A model generated the notes under the pieces. The model was not told the DNA's origin, did not search any database, and worked only from the letters and a program-made list of their open reading frames with translations. The translations under genes and the position numbers were made by a program. From Sphaerolaimus hirsutus (Eukaryota; Nematoda; Chromadorea; Monhysterida; Sphaerolaimidae): a stretch of 64,000 nucleotides of DNA. Shown here in pieces: positions 32,070 through 42,008 of this stretch (within the stretch, counting starts at the first letter, position 1; every line of letters begins with the position of its first letter). The stretch is from positions 16,678,001-16,742,000 of the forward strand of contig OZ038456.1 in assembly GCA_964036195.1 (NCBI GenBank), given 5' to 3'.

Positions 32070-32677
32070 TGTTATGACCGCTGAGTTGCGGTCATTGAAG
32101 ATTGCTTGATGGGGGTTGTTGATTGATGAGCGGCGGCCGAACTACACTTAATTGTGTTTGGGCGAATGCCGCAAATAAATTCCAAGGCCCAATTTCAATT
32201 TCCGATGCTTCATTTAAGCAAAATCGGTTCAATAATTAGGTAGAAATTGGGGGGAAATCAATCATAAATAGGTTGGGAAAAATAGAGAAAATATTCACGC
32301 GGAAAAAACGAAAACATTGACTGCCAGCCGATTGAAAATATCGGCTGGATACACACCAGAATATTGGGGGGCACCTACTTCAATGACATGAAAAACGGTG
32401 TCGACAGAATGTCTGGTCGACACCACAAGAGTACATAATGCATACATGCCATACATAACAGTGAAAATGGAACACCTAAAAACCGCGGCGACGCAACTGT
32501 ACGCAGCGCAGAGTACATAGTGAATACGTAAATACCTAGGGCACATAGAAACAATAGAGCGGCGTGTGGGGGGATATCTACTCGCAGGCAAACACTTACA
32601 TGTTGCATTCAAAAATCTACCATAAGACAATGAATCTAAATAGAATGGAAAAATGCCTAAAATACGATGGCATAACA
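32070..32677 (-). repeat. 3' LTR of the Gag-Pro element
   Basis: 608 bp, inverted ends TGTTATG/CATAACA, near-identical to 36483-37090. On the minus strand the LTR holds a 130-codon open frame (32295-32693), probably fortuitous since it is present in both LTRs. Confidence 0.92.
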
Positions 32678-32945
32678 GCCCCTCCCATGACAACAGTTAC
32701 ACTACTTACAAAAGAAACACTAGTGGAACTGGAAGTCAGACAAAAGCTTACATAAAAGGCTACAAAAACTTGCAACCACATTGAACTAAGTGGAATTTTC
32801 AAGTTACCAAAATATAATAACCAGTAACTAAAAAAACATCCAGAATCACAAATGGATCAGATTGCAGTGTGATTATAAAAAAACAATTTGAAAGGTACAT
32901 TTTCAATGCGCACAAATCTATGCCCTAAAATCATGCTAGCTCTGC

Positions 32946-35552
32946 TTAGCCTGGTTTCCATTGGGTGCTGGAACTGAGCCTGGCTTTGTGCTTGCGACGC
33001 ATGTTTGGCTCGCCCCAATAGTTGGCCACCAGTTGGCCATCAAATTTTGCAACGTCCACCGACATGAACTCGGCATGTGGTGGCATGTATTTGGCAGAGT
33101 TGTAAAAATATTTGGCGTCAGACTTTTTCCGTGGGAGTCTGCCGTAGACCTTGGGGCAGTTCGCGCGCAGTAGTGTAACGGGCTTCGATAAGTGTGATTT
33201 TGGATGGCCCACAGTTGGTGCTAAATCATGTGGTAGCTTAGTGACCACCGATGGCGTTAGCATTTCCCCTTTAGTTGGGGACCGGCGGGTGCGAATCGAT
33301 TTGCCCATGGCTTTGGGCACGAAATTGGCCTCAAGTCGCTGAAGCTCGGAAATGGCAGTGCGATTCATTTTGAGTGTGCCATAGAGTGCCTCGTGGCCAA
33401 ATAAAAGCGGGCTCGATGTGCGCGGGAAGTGTGGTTTCCGTTTAACCACAGCCCAGATGTCTGCCGATTGCTGTTGTCCACCGGGTGTGGTATGCAGCAA
33501 ATGCATTTTGTAGAGTGCCAGGTGATGCCCCGGAATTGGCTCGCCCGCAGTCCCCAAACCTGAATCAGGGTATGGCCGGTACTTCGCTTTCTCTGTGCTG
33601 GCATTGCACTGTGCGCGTTTCCATACATCCTCGAGCAGATGCTCCTCGATGATGATCCCCTCCTCACAGCCACTATCGAGTGTGCCTGTGAGCGTGCAGC
33701 CCATGAAATCCACCTTGGCCAGCGGGCGATCACAGCGGGCATGTCGCATGCTTGGTGGGTTCATGGCGCAACCCATCTGCTTGTGAGCTGCATAGCCGCT
33801 AGGGAACCACGTCTCAAAATCGGGCTCGGGCTCGGGATCAGATGATGGATTAGACACATTTTTAGTCAATTTTGTAGCAGGATTATTAGCAGATTCATTA
33901 TCTGATTCCGGAGCGCTGTAAATTTGCTCATCAAATTTCAGGTTGAGCTTTTTACACTCAGTGCGCATCCTTTCCTGAGCGTTATGCTTGGTTTTGCCAG
34001 CCTTTTCCAAAGATGCTCGGGCCCGTTCAGCCCGGTCCAGTTGGTAGGCAGGCGACGCCGGATTCAAAAAACATTTTGCCGGCTCGTGCGGCATGGGTGC
34101 ATGATGCAAAAAATAGGTGCACCATGGACCCTGATGTGTCGTCGGGTCAAATTTAGACTGCCTATCCCAACCGCCTTTCTGGCCATCAGATCGGCCTGGG
34201 GCGCTTTGGGACGCAGCTTCAGCCGATGGAATATTGCCCCAGCCAGCATTTCTGCCCGTTGACAACTTTGGCTTCCAATTAGTATTGCGATTTTTATTCT
34301 GTTCAGCACGACGATGCGAGTTTTCCTCACGGGCAATATCGAGACGACTAACAGCGTCCGCTAACTCGATCTCACCGTCCCGCCATTTGTCGCGCCACCG
34401 ATACCAACACATCGTCGGCACCATGTCTTCGACTTCGAGGAATAATTTATCCCCGATCATTTTCTCACGTTGTGAATCGTCGATTTGCTCGCTGATATAG
34501 TGGAACGAGCTGCACAGCTTGCGGTACAGGGAAGACACCGTATCAGAAGATTTAGCAGAAATTCTATACCACTCGGCTACCGAATGTGCCTTGCGGTCAA
34601 GACGATGCACCCGCGCCAACTTGTCCAGAACGTAGAGAATCGAATTACGCTTGTCCAGGCGGATAGATGCATAGTGATCCTGGGCACTACCTTTCAGGCA
34701 CTGTTGGAACACATTAGTCCAAAACAAGTGTTGGTATGCCGGCGGGACGTTCAGAGCCTGTAGCGCCACATTGTGAAGCCAAAATTTAAATGGTCCCGAC
34801 GGCGCGCTCGAATCCCCATTGAACGGTGTTTGCTTGCTGGCTACGTTGGCCACATGGCCACCGCCCATGTGATCACGAGACGATAATTGCCCCAGCGTAT
34901 CCACGAGGGACGGAAAACCATCGGCCGGTACCATGACATATTGGTCAATGTAGGCAGCGATTTGACCGATCAAACCACCAGGTAACAATGAAATGGCCTG
35001 CAGCCTAGCTTCGGTTGAATCGACCAACTGGTCCGTAGAAGCGGAAGAGGTCCTCGATGGACAGCGATTGATTGTGCCAGGCGCCGGTATCGATTGCGTC
35101 CCCATGGGCACGTTTTGCACCGGTGCCGTGTGCGCCTGCACTGACAATGAAGTAAATTGTTGGACAAATGCCGGATTGCTAGATAGCAGTTGCTGGAGAA
35201 CAGGCAAAAGGTTGTCCACAGTCAGCGCCACAGGTGGTTGGGAGACCGCAACGCCTTGAGGCGGCGTGGGGTCGTTCCCAATGCCTCTGGGCGGTACTTG
35301 ATCTTCAAGGTCGAGGACCAATTCCACGACAGTATCTGGATCTGTGAAATACAGGTCCATGCACTTCCACACATGCTGGATCAATCGCCCAGTTCCTAGG
35401 CGGGGCGGATCGCTAATCGTGGGCCACTCGCCATCGTTAACGCGAAACTGCATTAGCACATTTAGCAGGCGCAACAATTTTGGCCTGTCCACGGGCTCGT
35501 CCATCCATGATTCAACTACCGGCTCCAGTTCCGCTCGCGTATATTGCGACAT
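32946..35552 (-). CDS. Gag-protease polyprotein (868 aa)
   Basis: The single frame of the element. The N-terminal 560 residues look like a capsid/nucleocapsid precursor with a Q/P-rich linker and helical segments. A zinc-binding-like module with CTYFLHHAP...HEPAKC follows around residue 485. An aspartic-protease-like site, TLDSGCEEG, lies near residue 640 with a second hydrophobic GLGT segment downstream. The C-terminus is basic and ends shortly before the 3' LTR. The frame has no interruption although no polymerase is present, which implies selection or recent spread. It begins at the first ATG after the leader. Confidence 0.75.
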   Translation of the reverse strand: MSQYTRAELEPVVESWMDEPVDRPKLLRLLNVLMQFRVNDGEWPTISDPPRLGTGRLIQHVWKCMDLYFTDPDTVVELVLDLEDQVPPRGIGNDPTPPQGVAVSQPPVALTVDNLLPVLQQLLSSNPAFVQQFTSLSVQAHTAPVQNVPMGTQSIPAPGTINRCPSRTSSASTDQLVDSTEARLQAISLLPGGLIGQIAAYIDQYVMVPADGFPSLVDTLGQLSSRDHMGGGHVANVASKQTPFNGDSSAPSGPFKFWLHNVALQALNVPPAYQHLFWTNVFQQCLKGSAQDHYASIRLDKRNSILYVLDKLARVHRLDRKAHSVAEWYRISAKSSDTVSSLYRKLCSSFHYISEQIDDSQREKMIGDKLFLEVEDMVPTMCWYRWRDKWRDGEIELADAVSRLDIAREENSHRRAEQNKNRNTNWKPKLSTGRNAGWGNIPSAEAASQSAPGRSDGQKGGWDRQSKFDPTTHQGPWCTYFLHHAPMPHEPAKCFLNPASPAYQLDRAERARASLEKAGKTKHNAQERMRTECKKLNLKFDEQIYSAPESDNESANNPATKLTKNVSNPSSDPEPEPDFETWFPSGYAAHKQMGCAMNPPSMRHARCDRPLAKVDFMGCTLTGTLDSGCEEGIIIEEHLLEDVWKRAQCNASTEKAKYRPYPDSGLGTAGEPIPGHHLALYKMHLLHTTPGGQQQSADIWAVVKRKPHFPRTSSPLLFGHEALYGTLKMNRTAISELQRLEANFVPKAMGKSIRTRRSPTKGEMLTPSVVTKLPHDLAPTVGHPKSHLSKPVTLLRANCPKVYGRLPRKKSDAKYFYNSAKYMPPHAEFMSVDVAKFDGQLVANYWGEPNMRRKHKARLSSSTQWKPG

Positions 35553-35749
35553 GTCGGAAAATGTGAGAAGTCACTAAATCTGCACAGGCACAATTCACGT
35601 GCAAAGATAGTGCAGGAGTGACTGAACACAACTGGAGTTGCAAAATAGCAGGTAGGTGCCAAAAATGACCCAGGATAGAAGTGAATACAAGCACGTGCAG
35701 CGATTGGCACTGCGCCAAAATTCCACACTGCGCGGCACCCTGCACAAAT

Positions 35750-36350
35750 GGCGCCCCAGTGGTACCCTGCGAGTGGGTGTGCAGCACCTCACAGTGACTG
35801 CGTCACGCAGCAGGAAAAAGTCTGCACAGCCCCAGCAGCCAAATCCACTGGCCCCAGTGGCTCAGCGGAAAGTGGATGGTTCCCAGTCAGCCCCAGTGGC
35901 TGATTGGGTAAACGTGTGGCGCGGCACCGAGCCGGACAGTCGCTGGCCCCAGTGGCACAGCAACAGCAAAACCACACAGCCAGTTGGGTTTGATCAGCCC
36001 CAATGGCTGATCGAGTTGATAAAGCGGCGCGAAGCTGCGCCGCTATGTCGCTAGCCCCAGTGGCAAAGCGACTCAAAAAACGATTTCGATCAGCCCCAGT
36101 GGCTAATTAAAGCAAGTCGTCGCGTGGCGCGGTGCCTCGCTGGACTGTCGCTGGCCCCAGTGGCACAGCAACGCGAAAATCGTTGAATTCCGGTCAGCCC
36201 CAGTGGCTGATCGGATCGAAAAGCGGCGCGAAGCGTCGCCGCTACGTCGCTAGCCCCAGTGGCAAAGCGACACGAAATACGATTTCGATCAGCCCCAGTG
36301 GCTGATCGAAGCTGGCCGCGCAGCCCCAGTGGCTGATAAGCGGCCGGCCA
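35750..36350 (-). repeat. Leader hairpin array (about 12 stem-loops, loop CCAGT/ACTGG)
   Basis: GCCCCAGTGGC or a one-base variant occurs about 12 times in 600 bp between the primer site and gag. Each copy is the top of an inverted repeat: for example TTCGATCAGCC-CCAGT-GGCTGATCGAA near 36283 (11-bp stem). Three stem classes alternate: ATCAGCC/GGCTGAT, GTCGCTAGCC/GGCAAAGCGAC and GTCGCTGGCC/GGCACAGCAAC. The stems differ in sequence but keep pairing. Confidence 0.85.
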
Positions 36351-36463
36351 GGCGGGAGCGACGCGTGCCGCTAAAGTCCCGCGGCACGAAAACGCGGCGG
36401 AATTTTTCCGCACCGCCGGGCGAACAGGAGGCCCGGGGTCGATTGATGGGAGCTAAATTAATA

Positions 36464-36482
36464 GCTCCCAGTACAGTCACCA
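36464..36482 (-). promoter_or_regulatory. Putative primer binding site of the Gag-Pro element
   Basis: Directly after the 5' LTR on the minus strand, the sequence starts TGGTGACTGTACTGGGAG. TGG at this spot is standard; the priming tRNA was not identified. Confidence 0.5.
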
Positions 36483-37090
36483 TGTTATGACCGCTGAGTT
36501 GCGGTCATTGAAGATTGCTTGATGGGGGTTGTTGATTGATGAGCGGCGGCCGAACTACACTTAATTGTGTTTGGGCGAATGCCGCAAATAAATTCCAAGG
36601 CCCAATTTCAATTTCCGATGCTTCATTTAAGCAAAATCGGTTCAATAATTAGGTAGAAATTGGGGGGAAATCAATCATAAATAGGTTGGGAAAAATAGAG
36701 AAAATATTCACGCGGAAAAAACGAAAACATTGACTGCCAGCCGATTGAAAATATCGGCTGGATACACACCAGAATATTGGGGGGCACCTACTTCAATGAC
36801 ATGAAAAACGGTGTCGACAGAATGTCTGGTCGACACCACAAGAGTACATAATGCATACATGCCATACATAACAGTGAAAATGGAACACCTAAAAACCGCG
36901 GCGACGCAACTGTACGCAGCGCAGAGTACATAGTGAATACGTAAATACCTAGGGCACATAGAAACAATAGAGCGGCGTGTGGGGGGATATCTACTCGCAG
37001 GCAAACACTTACATGTTGCATTCAAAAACCTACCATAAGACAATGAATCTAAATAGAATGGAAAAATGCCTAAAATACGATGGCATAACA
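36483..37090 (-). repeat. 5' LTR of the Gag-Pro element
   Basis: 608 bp; on the minus strand it starts TGTTATGCC and ends GGTCATAACA. The preceding host base is G, so CAG|G plus TGTT re-creates a GT splice donor. Confidence 0.92.
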
Positions 37091-37091
37091 C

Positions 37092-38750
37092 CTGCTGTTG
37101 CTGTGGCGCATTATTGACATTCACAGGTTTGGTTTTGGCGTTTGCGTGCGTAACCTGGCCATTACTGATTTGCACTGGCTGCTGGTGCGGGGCGCATGAT
37201 GATGACTGCAGAGTGATCGTGAACAGAGACGGGGGCCTGGGGGCACTTCCAGACACTGTAAAATGCCATGTAAAAGTTCAAATGTCAAGCAAAGTGTCAA
37301 AAGTCATGTTAAATCGCCTGGAAAATTGCATTAGCATACATTTGCAATTATCCAGGGCATTTTACACGACTGTTTACACGACTGTTTACACTTTGCTTGA
37401 CATTTGACATTCTACAGGGCATTTTACAGAGTCTGTGAGTGGCACCTGGGAACACCATTAGTTACATCACTGCCATTGTCTATACCGCCCTCGGTGCTGG
37501 TGTATGAAGGTGGTTGTTGTACTGAATGTGGTATCGGTCCCGGTGCCATTTGGTCATAACTGCCACTGTGTTTTAGAGTCTCAGAGTTCAGCTTTTTTTG
37601 GTAGGACTTTGATGTTTGCAGCATGCGTTTTTCGGCTAACTGCGAAGGGGAGAGATATGGTTCTTTTGTTTTTCGAAGGTTACCAACTGAGCACGGATTT
37701 TCGCGGCGGAAATTGTGTGTGGTAGCGACCTCAATGAAGGTACCTCAGTTTCCTTCCACACACATCACGATTAGGTTCAAAGTAAAGTGCTTTCCACAGT
37801 TTAGGCCCCTTTCACACTGCACTTGTGTGACGACAATAGATCTTACTCGTCACAGGCCGTTTTGTGATGACAAATCTATTTTTTTAGCAGATTTTCATGA
37901 GTGTGACGACTGGTCGGCCTCGTTATTGGCGAGATGTAGCGACCCTTTTTTAATCATGCTCACTGTGACGACTAGATCAAATATTTTACTTGTCGTCACA
38001 CTCGCGCAATGTGACGACCAATTTTGTTTTATTGTCGGCCCACCTGTCGGGCTCCTACAGTGGCAAATTTTTCTATAAACATGTATAACTCTTAAGCAAC
38101 ACACACGATTCATCTGAAATTTATCATACACCTAGATGGTATGTATACTTAACCACATTCACTCATGAATATGGAACTTTTCACTAGACTTATGGAACTT
38201 TTTCAAGTGTTGTCGGAGTCGTCACAAAAATGCAGTGTGAACACTGTCTAAAAGAAATTATGATTCCTTCTATACAAGTAAAAAAGCAGACGACCCAACT
38301 ACTTCTCCAAGCAACTCACCACGGCAGTGGCGGCAACGCCAACGGGGTTTGCTTTCTTTCTTGCCATCCAGCCTCGGGGCACTCCCAGACCCTGTAAACT
38401 TCCCTGTAAAATGTCAAATGTCATGCCAAGTGTCAAAAGTCATGTAAAATTCCCTGCAAAATGCCTTGGATTGTTATGAAAAGTGTGAAAGGTCGTCTAA
38501 AACGCCATGTAAAATGTCAAATATCATGTCAAGTCTAAAATGTCATGAAAAATGTCCTGGAAAATGGTAAACACGTTGTCTGTTTTCCACAGCATTCTAC
38601 ATGACTTTTGACACTTAACATGACATTTAACATTTTACAGGTCATTTTACAGGGTCCGAGAGTGGCACCTGGCGCGAGACTTTTCGACCTGTAATCCCTC
38701 AGGGAAGCCACATGAAGTGGTGCCGGCCTGGCGCCCGTGGTGCTCTTGTT
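37092..38750 (-). CDS. Unrecognised proline/glutamine/serine-rich protein, four exons
   Basis: On the minus strand: exons 38669-38750, 38320-38372, 37446-37639 and 37092-37236. All junctions are GT-AG and phases chain as 1, 0 and 2. The product has YDQMAPGPIPHSV, a PPSY motif (possible WW-domain ligand) and a QQQQ run. Two of the three introns (38373-38668 and 37237-37445) are complete MITEs. The exon at 37446 has a good acceptor (CTCTCCCCTTCGCAG). The downstream donor after QQQQ is the junction with the LTR. No family is recognised. It may be the same gene as the exons at 42700-47156, but the phase did not join directly. Confidence 0.6.
37237..37445 (-). mobile_element. Introner: palindromic MITE that is exactly one intron (209 bp)
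   Basis: On the minus strand the intron starts GTGCCACTCACAGACTCTG and ends CCAGAAGTGCCCCCAG in form (last bases GTGCCCCCAG). The termini are inverted repeats: GGTGCCACTCACAGACTCTG against GGGGGCACTTCCAGACACTG, then TGTAAAATGCC in both. Splicing joins CCC-AG to G-CCC and keeps the frame. Confidence 0.85.
37801..38252. mobile_element. MITE with GTGACGAC words
   Basis: CCTTTCACACTGCA on the left and TGCAGTGTGAACACTG on the right are inverted. The subterminal parts repeat GTGTGACGAC and GTCGTCACA. It lies in the intron between the exons at 38320 and 37639. Confidence 0.6.
38373..38668 (-). mobile_element. Introner: palindromic MITE that is exactly one intron (296 bp)
   Basis: On the minus strand it starts GTGCCACTCTCGGACCCTG and ends GGGAGTGCCCCGAG. 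The inverted arms run about 80 bp with GACCCTGTAAA, AATGTCATG and AGTGTCAAAAGTCATGTA in both. Splicing joins phase 1 to phase 1, and the flanking exons (82 and 53 bp) each have normal outer splice sites. Confidence 0.82.
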
Positions 38751-39199
38751 CTGAAATTTCGCGAAAAAATGTGAGAAAAAGTGAGCTTTAACGAGAGAAA
38801 AGCGGTGTTTAGATGTTACGGGATGAGTTGTTGTTTTTTTGCCACCAGTCCAGTCAGAAAAATCAACCCACCAAATTACTACTGGCCATTTGGTTATGTA
38901 AACTTGGCTGCGAATTGTCGGGCGAAAAGGCGTATGTCCTCTGCACAGCGGCACCTCTGCTATTCATGTGTCTGCGCGCAAATATATTTTATCGAACCTT
39001 GTTTGTGTTCGTTTCACTTTTTTGCATTCTCATGTGACATGAATAGCGATATCGCTAATGGGTGCTGCACGCTAACGCGTGAATATTGTCTCATTTGTAA
39101 ACTAAAATGGAGGGATTTAGTGAATGTTGAATTTTGTTACAGACAGGTTACTCAATAGATCCTAATTTGCTGTTCGAAATGTTTTTTTTCCGGTCGGAA

Positions 39200-39510
39200 C
39201 AGGTTCCAACGCACAACAAACTTTTGTCGCGCAGTTTTTGCGCGACACAAGTTTGTTGCGCAGGTAGTGATGGAATGGCGCCATAGTACTGGCACCATTT
39301 GAGGCTATTGCGGCATTCAATCACCAGCGTTGTCTCCTGCACAGCAAACTTTTGTTGCGCAAAAAACTGCGCGACAAAATGTGTATCGTGCACTCATGCA
39401 CAAATGGTGCCATGGCACAACAACACCCTTGGCGCCCTTTAATGGCGCCAGCGCCATGGTGCCATTGCATCACTACCTGCGCAACAAACTTGTGTCGGCA
39501 AATTTTTTGG
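39200..39510. mobile_element. Nested MITEs: GGCGCC family inside ACAAACTTTTGT family
   Basis: The outer words ACAAACTTTTGTCGCGCA and GCGCGACAAA are inverted around the centre. Within, TAGTGATGGAATGGCGCC ... CATCACTA (about 39265-39475) is a copy of the family at 59503-59645. Confidence 0.6.
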
Positions 39511-39867
39511 GCCGATTTATATCAATAAGTATAAATTGGTGAATCCGGCTTAAAAAATCGGAAAAATCGGGCTCAATGAAAGTGGAGTAGAAGAAAAGAC
39601 ATTCTCTTTTGTTTTCACTTAAAATAAAATAAATTTACATGCTTGTCAAGGATACATCGCATGTGATTTGCATGACTCTTAATTCATCATTCATAGACAA
39701 GTAATTAAGTAAGCACGTACATTAAGCAACTGCTATATTGAGATTTTCTGTATGCTTGCACGATGCTTAATAAATATTATACATGGGTTTTACTAAAAGT
39801 AGAATGTTCCAGTTGACAGACAACACACTTTCACTGTAATAAATAATATTGAGTAGGAAGAAAGGGC

Positions 39868-40010
39868 CACTCTAAGACCGTGTAAAATATCAAAAGTGAT
39901 GTCAAACAATCAACAAAATTACATTAAATTTTACATTTTACATGATTTTTGACACTTTGCATGATGCTTGGCATTTTACAGACATTTTGCAGGGTTGTCA
40001 ATTGTCATTT
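39868..40010. repeat. Decayed introner-family MITE
   Basis: GGGCCACTCTAAGACCGTG...TTTGCAGGGTTG with AAGTGATGTCAAACAATC-type words. No exon or splice site adjoins it. 39511-39867 shows nothing recognisable. Confidence 0.5.
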
Positions 40011-40234
40011 TACTAATCAATTTTGGAACATTTCTACCCTTTCTGTTCAAAGGCGACACAACGGCTAAGAATAAAAAATACACTCCTTGATGATACATAA
40101 ATGCAAATAATTTCACAGCTGGGATTCATTCTGGTATCGAGTCCTGGAAAATGTCAGGATTTTCCAGTCCGGATCATGATCAATATCATGACGCCACGAC
40201 ATCTACTAAAACCGACACCCCGCCAAATATAGCA

Positions 40235-40505
40235 GAATTCTTCTAAGCACCTTCGGTCCCATTTCGCAGTATTGTATTACCTATACACTTTGATCGCAAA
40301 AACTGCCTATACCCGGCGGACCGCAAAGTATGTGCAAAGTACTACCATAATTTTACGAATAAAATCTTGTGAAAAATTTCAAAATTAATTATTCCAAAGT
40401 AAAAACGAAATATTGTGATGAAAAACTGTTTAATTTTTTGTTCATTATTCAGATGGGTTATGGTAGAATTCCATACTAAGCGTGATGTCCGCCGAGTATA
40501 TACAG
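40235..40505. mobile_element. MITE related to 43469-43675
   Basis: AATCTTGTGAAAAATTTC, AATTAATTATTCCAAAGTA and CATACTAAGCGTGATGTCCG match the inverted counterpart at 43469-43675. The left end is eroded. Confidence 0.55.
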
Positions 40506-40541
40506 AACGTCAAATCAACCCACCGCGAGAGCCATGCAGAG

Positions 40542-41021
40542 AATAGTTGTTGAAACGTATTTACTTTTACCCGATAAACACGTATACTCGAGTACAGAGT
40601 AAATACGTTTACGTTTTCTCTGAAAAAAGTTACTGTACTCACATTTACGTATACTTTTTGAAAGTACTCGATTACAGAAAAAGTATTTTTGTATAGGTTT
40701 TTCAAGGCATTCAAGGGAAAAAAGGGGAAAGTTGCTAAAAATGGGAAAACTTGTTGAAAATGGGTATTTAACAAATAATTAGCCAAAAATTGCTTAAAAA
40801 AGGCAAAAAGTTATGAAAACGAGTGATTTTGAGGGAAAATTTTGGCGACATTTCGCAAAAGTACTCACGTTTACATTTTCTGGGGGAAAACGTACGCTTA
40901 CTCATCCGTAAAAGTAGAAAAATATTTACTTTACGTTTTCTGTACTCAGGGTGTGAGTAAAAAATCAATACTTAACGTTTACGTATACTTTGAAAAAAGT
41001 TCGGTACTTTTAACAACTCTG
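40542..41021. mobile_element. hAT-type MITE, GTAAACG/AGTAC-word family
   Basis: The ends AATAGTTGTTG and TTTTAACAACTCTG are flanked by ATGCAGAG (40534-40541) and ATGCTGAG (41022-41029), 7 of 8 identical. It is full of GTATACGT, GAGTAC and GTAAA words. Confidence 0.8.
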
Positions 41022-41218
41022 ATGCTGAGCATGTTAGCGAAATAGCTACCTCCACCTAAGCCTTTATTTTTTTCTTTATTTCCCTTAAGCCCAGTTTTTA
41101 TTTTTTACGCATATCAATTCTGGATTAAAGGCACCTTATAAATAGTTGGCCGTGTATAGCTTCACTCCTGTGTCAGCATTGGCGATTCTCCCTTATTTAG
41201 TGGGATTTAAGTCACAGC

Positions 41219-42008
41219 TAACGATGGCAAAAAATATTCGAAAATTCGAAAACGTTCTCGAATTTTCAATTTTTTTGGACTTTTCATATTTTTGAGCACG
41301 CGGTGAAAAACAAACATAAAAATCAATTTCTTTTCAAAAACATTCGAAAATGTTTTTTAATTTTCGAATTTTATCACTGTTTTTGGCAGAAAATTGGGTG
41401 TAAAACACAGAAGCGCAATTCAAATCATCACTTTTTATTAATTTAATAGGTAGCGGGAGAACAAAAAACCTGCAGATGTGTCTGCGGTAACAGCTCGGAA
41501 GGCTGTAAAAGATGAAGATATAGGTATACTCCGGTTACTTTACACCTTGCACGCGTGGTTCCCGCTGGAAGTGTGCCAATGATGGTTAACGCGTGCGAGT
41601 TTCATAAAAAGATGACACAATTGATTCTTGTTATAATGTTATTCATTAACATCTTCACGTCGATGAATTTTTTTCATCGTTTTTCGGAAATCGCATGATT
41701 TAATAATCATTGGCACGCTTCCAACACGAGACATAAATCAGTGCGAGGGCACAGTATCATGTACGCCGAGTATATTCAAAATTAAGCAGAAAAAGTCGAA
41801 AATGGAGTAATCAAAAATTATTCAAAAAATTCTAAAAGTCCTAAAAATTTCGAAAAATCGAATAGTAGTCAAAAAGATTTCAAAAATGCGAAAATTCGAA
41901 AAGTAAATTCGAAAATTACTTTGTGAAAAAATTCGAAATTCTAAAAGTCATATTAGAAAAAAATACGTAAAAATTTGAATACTTTTTCCAGAGGATTTGC
42001 CATCGTTA
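41219..42008. mobile_element. hAT-type MITE, ATTCGAAAA-word family, with nested MITE
   Basis: TAACGATGGCAAAA and TTTTGCCATCGTTA... ends are flanked by GTCACAGC (41211-41218) and GTCATAGC (42009-42016), 7 of 8 identical. The subterminal arrays consist of ATTCGAAAA and AAATTCG words. A TATACTC-end MITE is inserted at about 41525-41775. Confidence 0.8.

Larger units (their letters stand above)
32070..37090 (-). mobile_element. LTR retrotransposon encoding only Gag and protease (non-autonomous)
   Basis: Two 608-bp LTRs (32070-32677 and 36483-37090) start TGTTATG and end CATAACA and differ at very few positions. CCTG flanks both sides (32066-32069, 37091-37094). On the minus strand the 5' LTR is followed by TGGTGACTG, a primer-site-like start, then a 930-bp leader, one 868-codon frame, and a purine tract GGGAGGGG before the 3' LTR. 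No reverse transcriptase, RNase H or integrase is encoded anywhere in the 5 kb, so mobilisation must be in trans. The element lies exactly at the 3' end of an exon of the minus-strand gene at 37092-38750. Confidence 0.9.

Noticed and set aside
32295-32693. 130-codon open frame inside the LTR, also fused to a host exon frame at 36708-37256
   Set aside because: Present in both LTR copies with no recognisable domain; the host reading frame most likely splices at the LTR edge instead of reading through.
35750-36350. CRISPR-like array of GCCCCAGTGGC repeats
   Set aside because: Spacing is irregular, the flanks are complementary stems and not unique spacers, and the setting is the leader of a eukaryotic retrotransposon.
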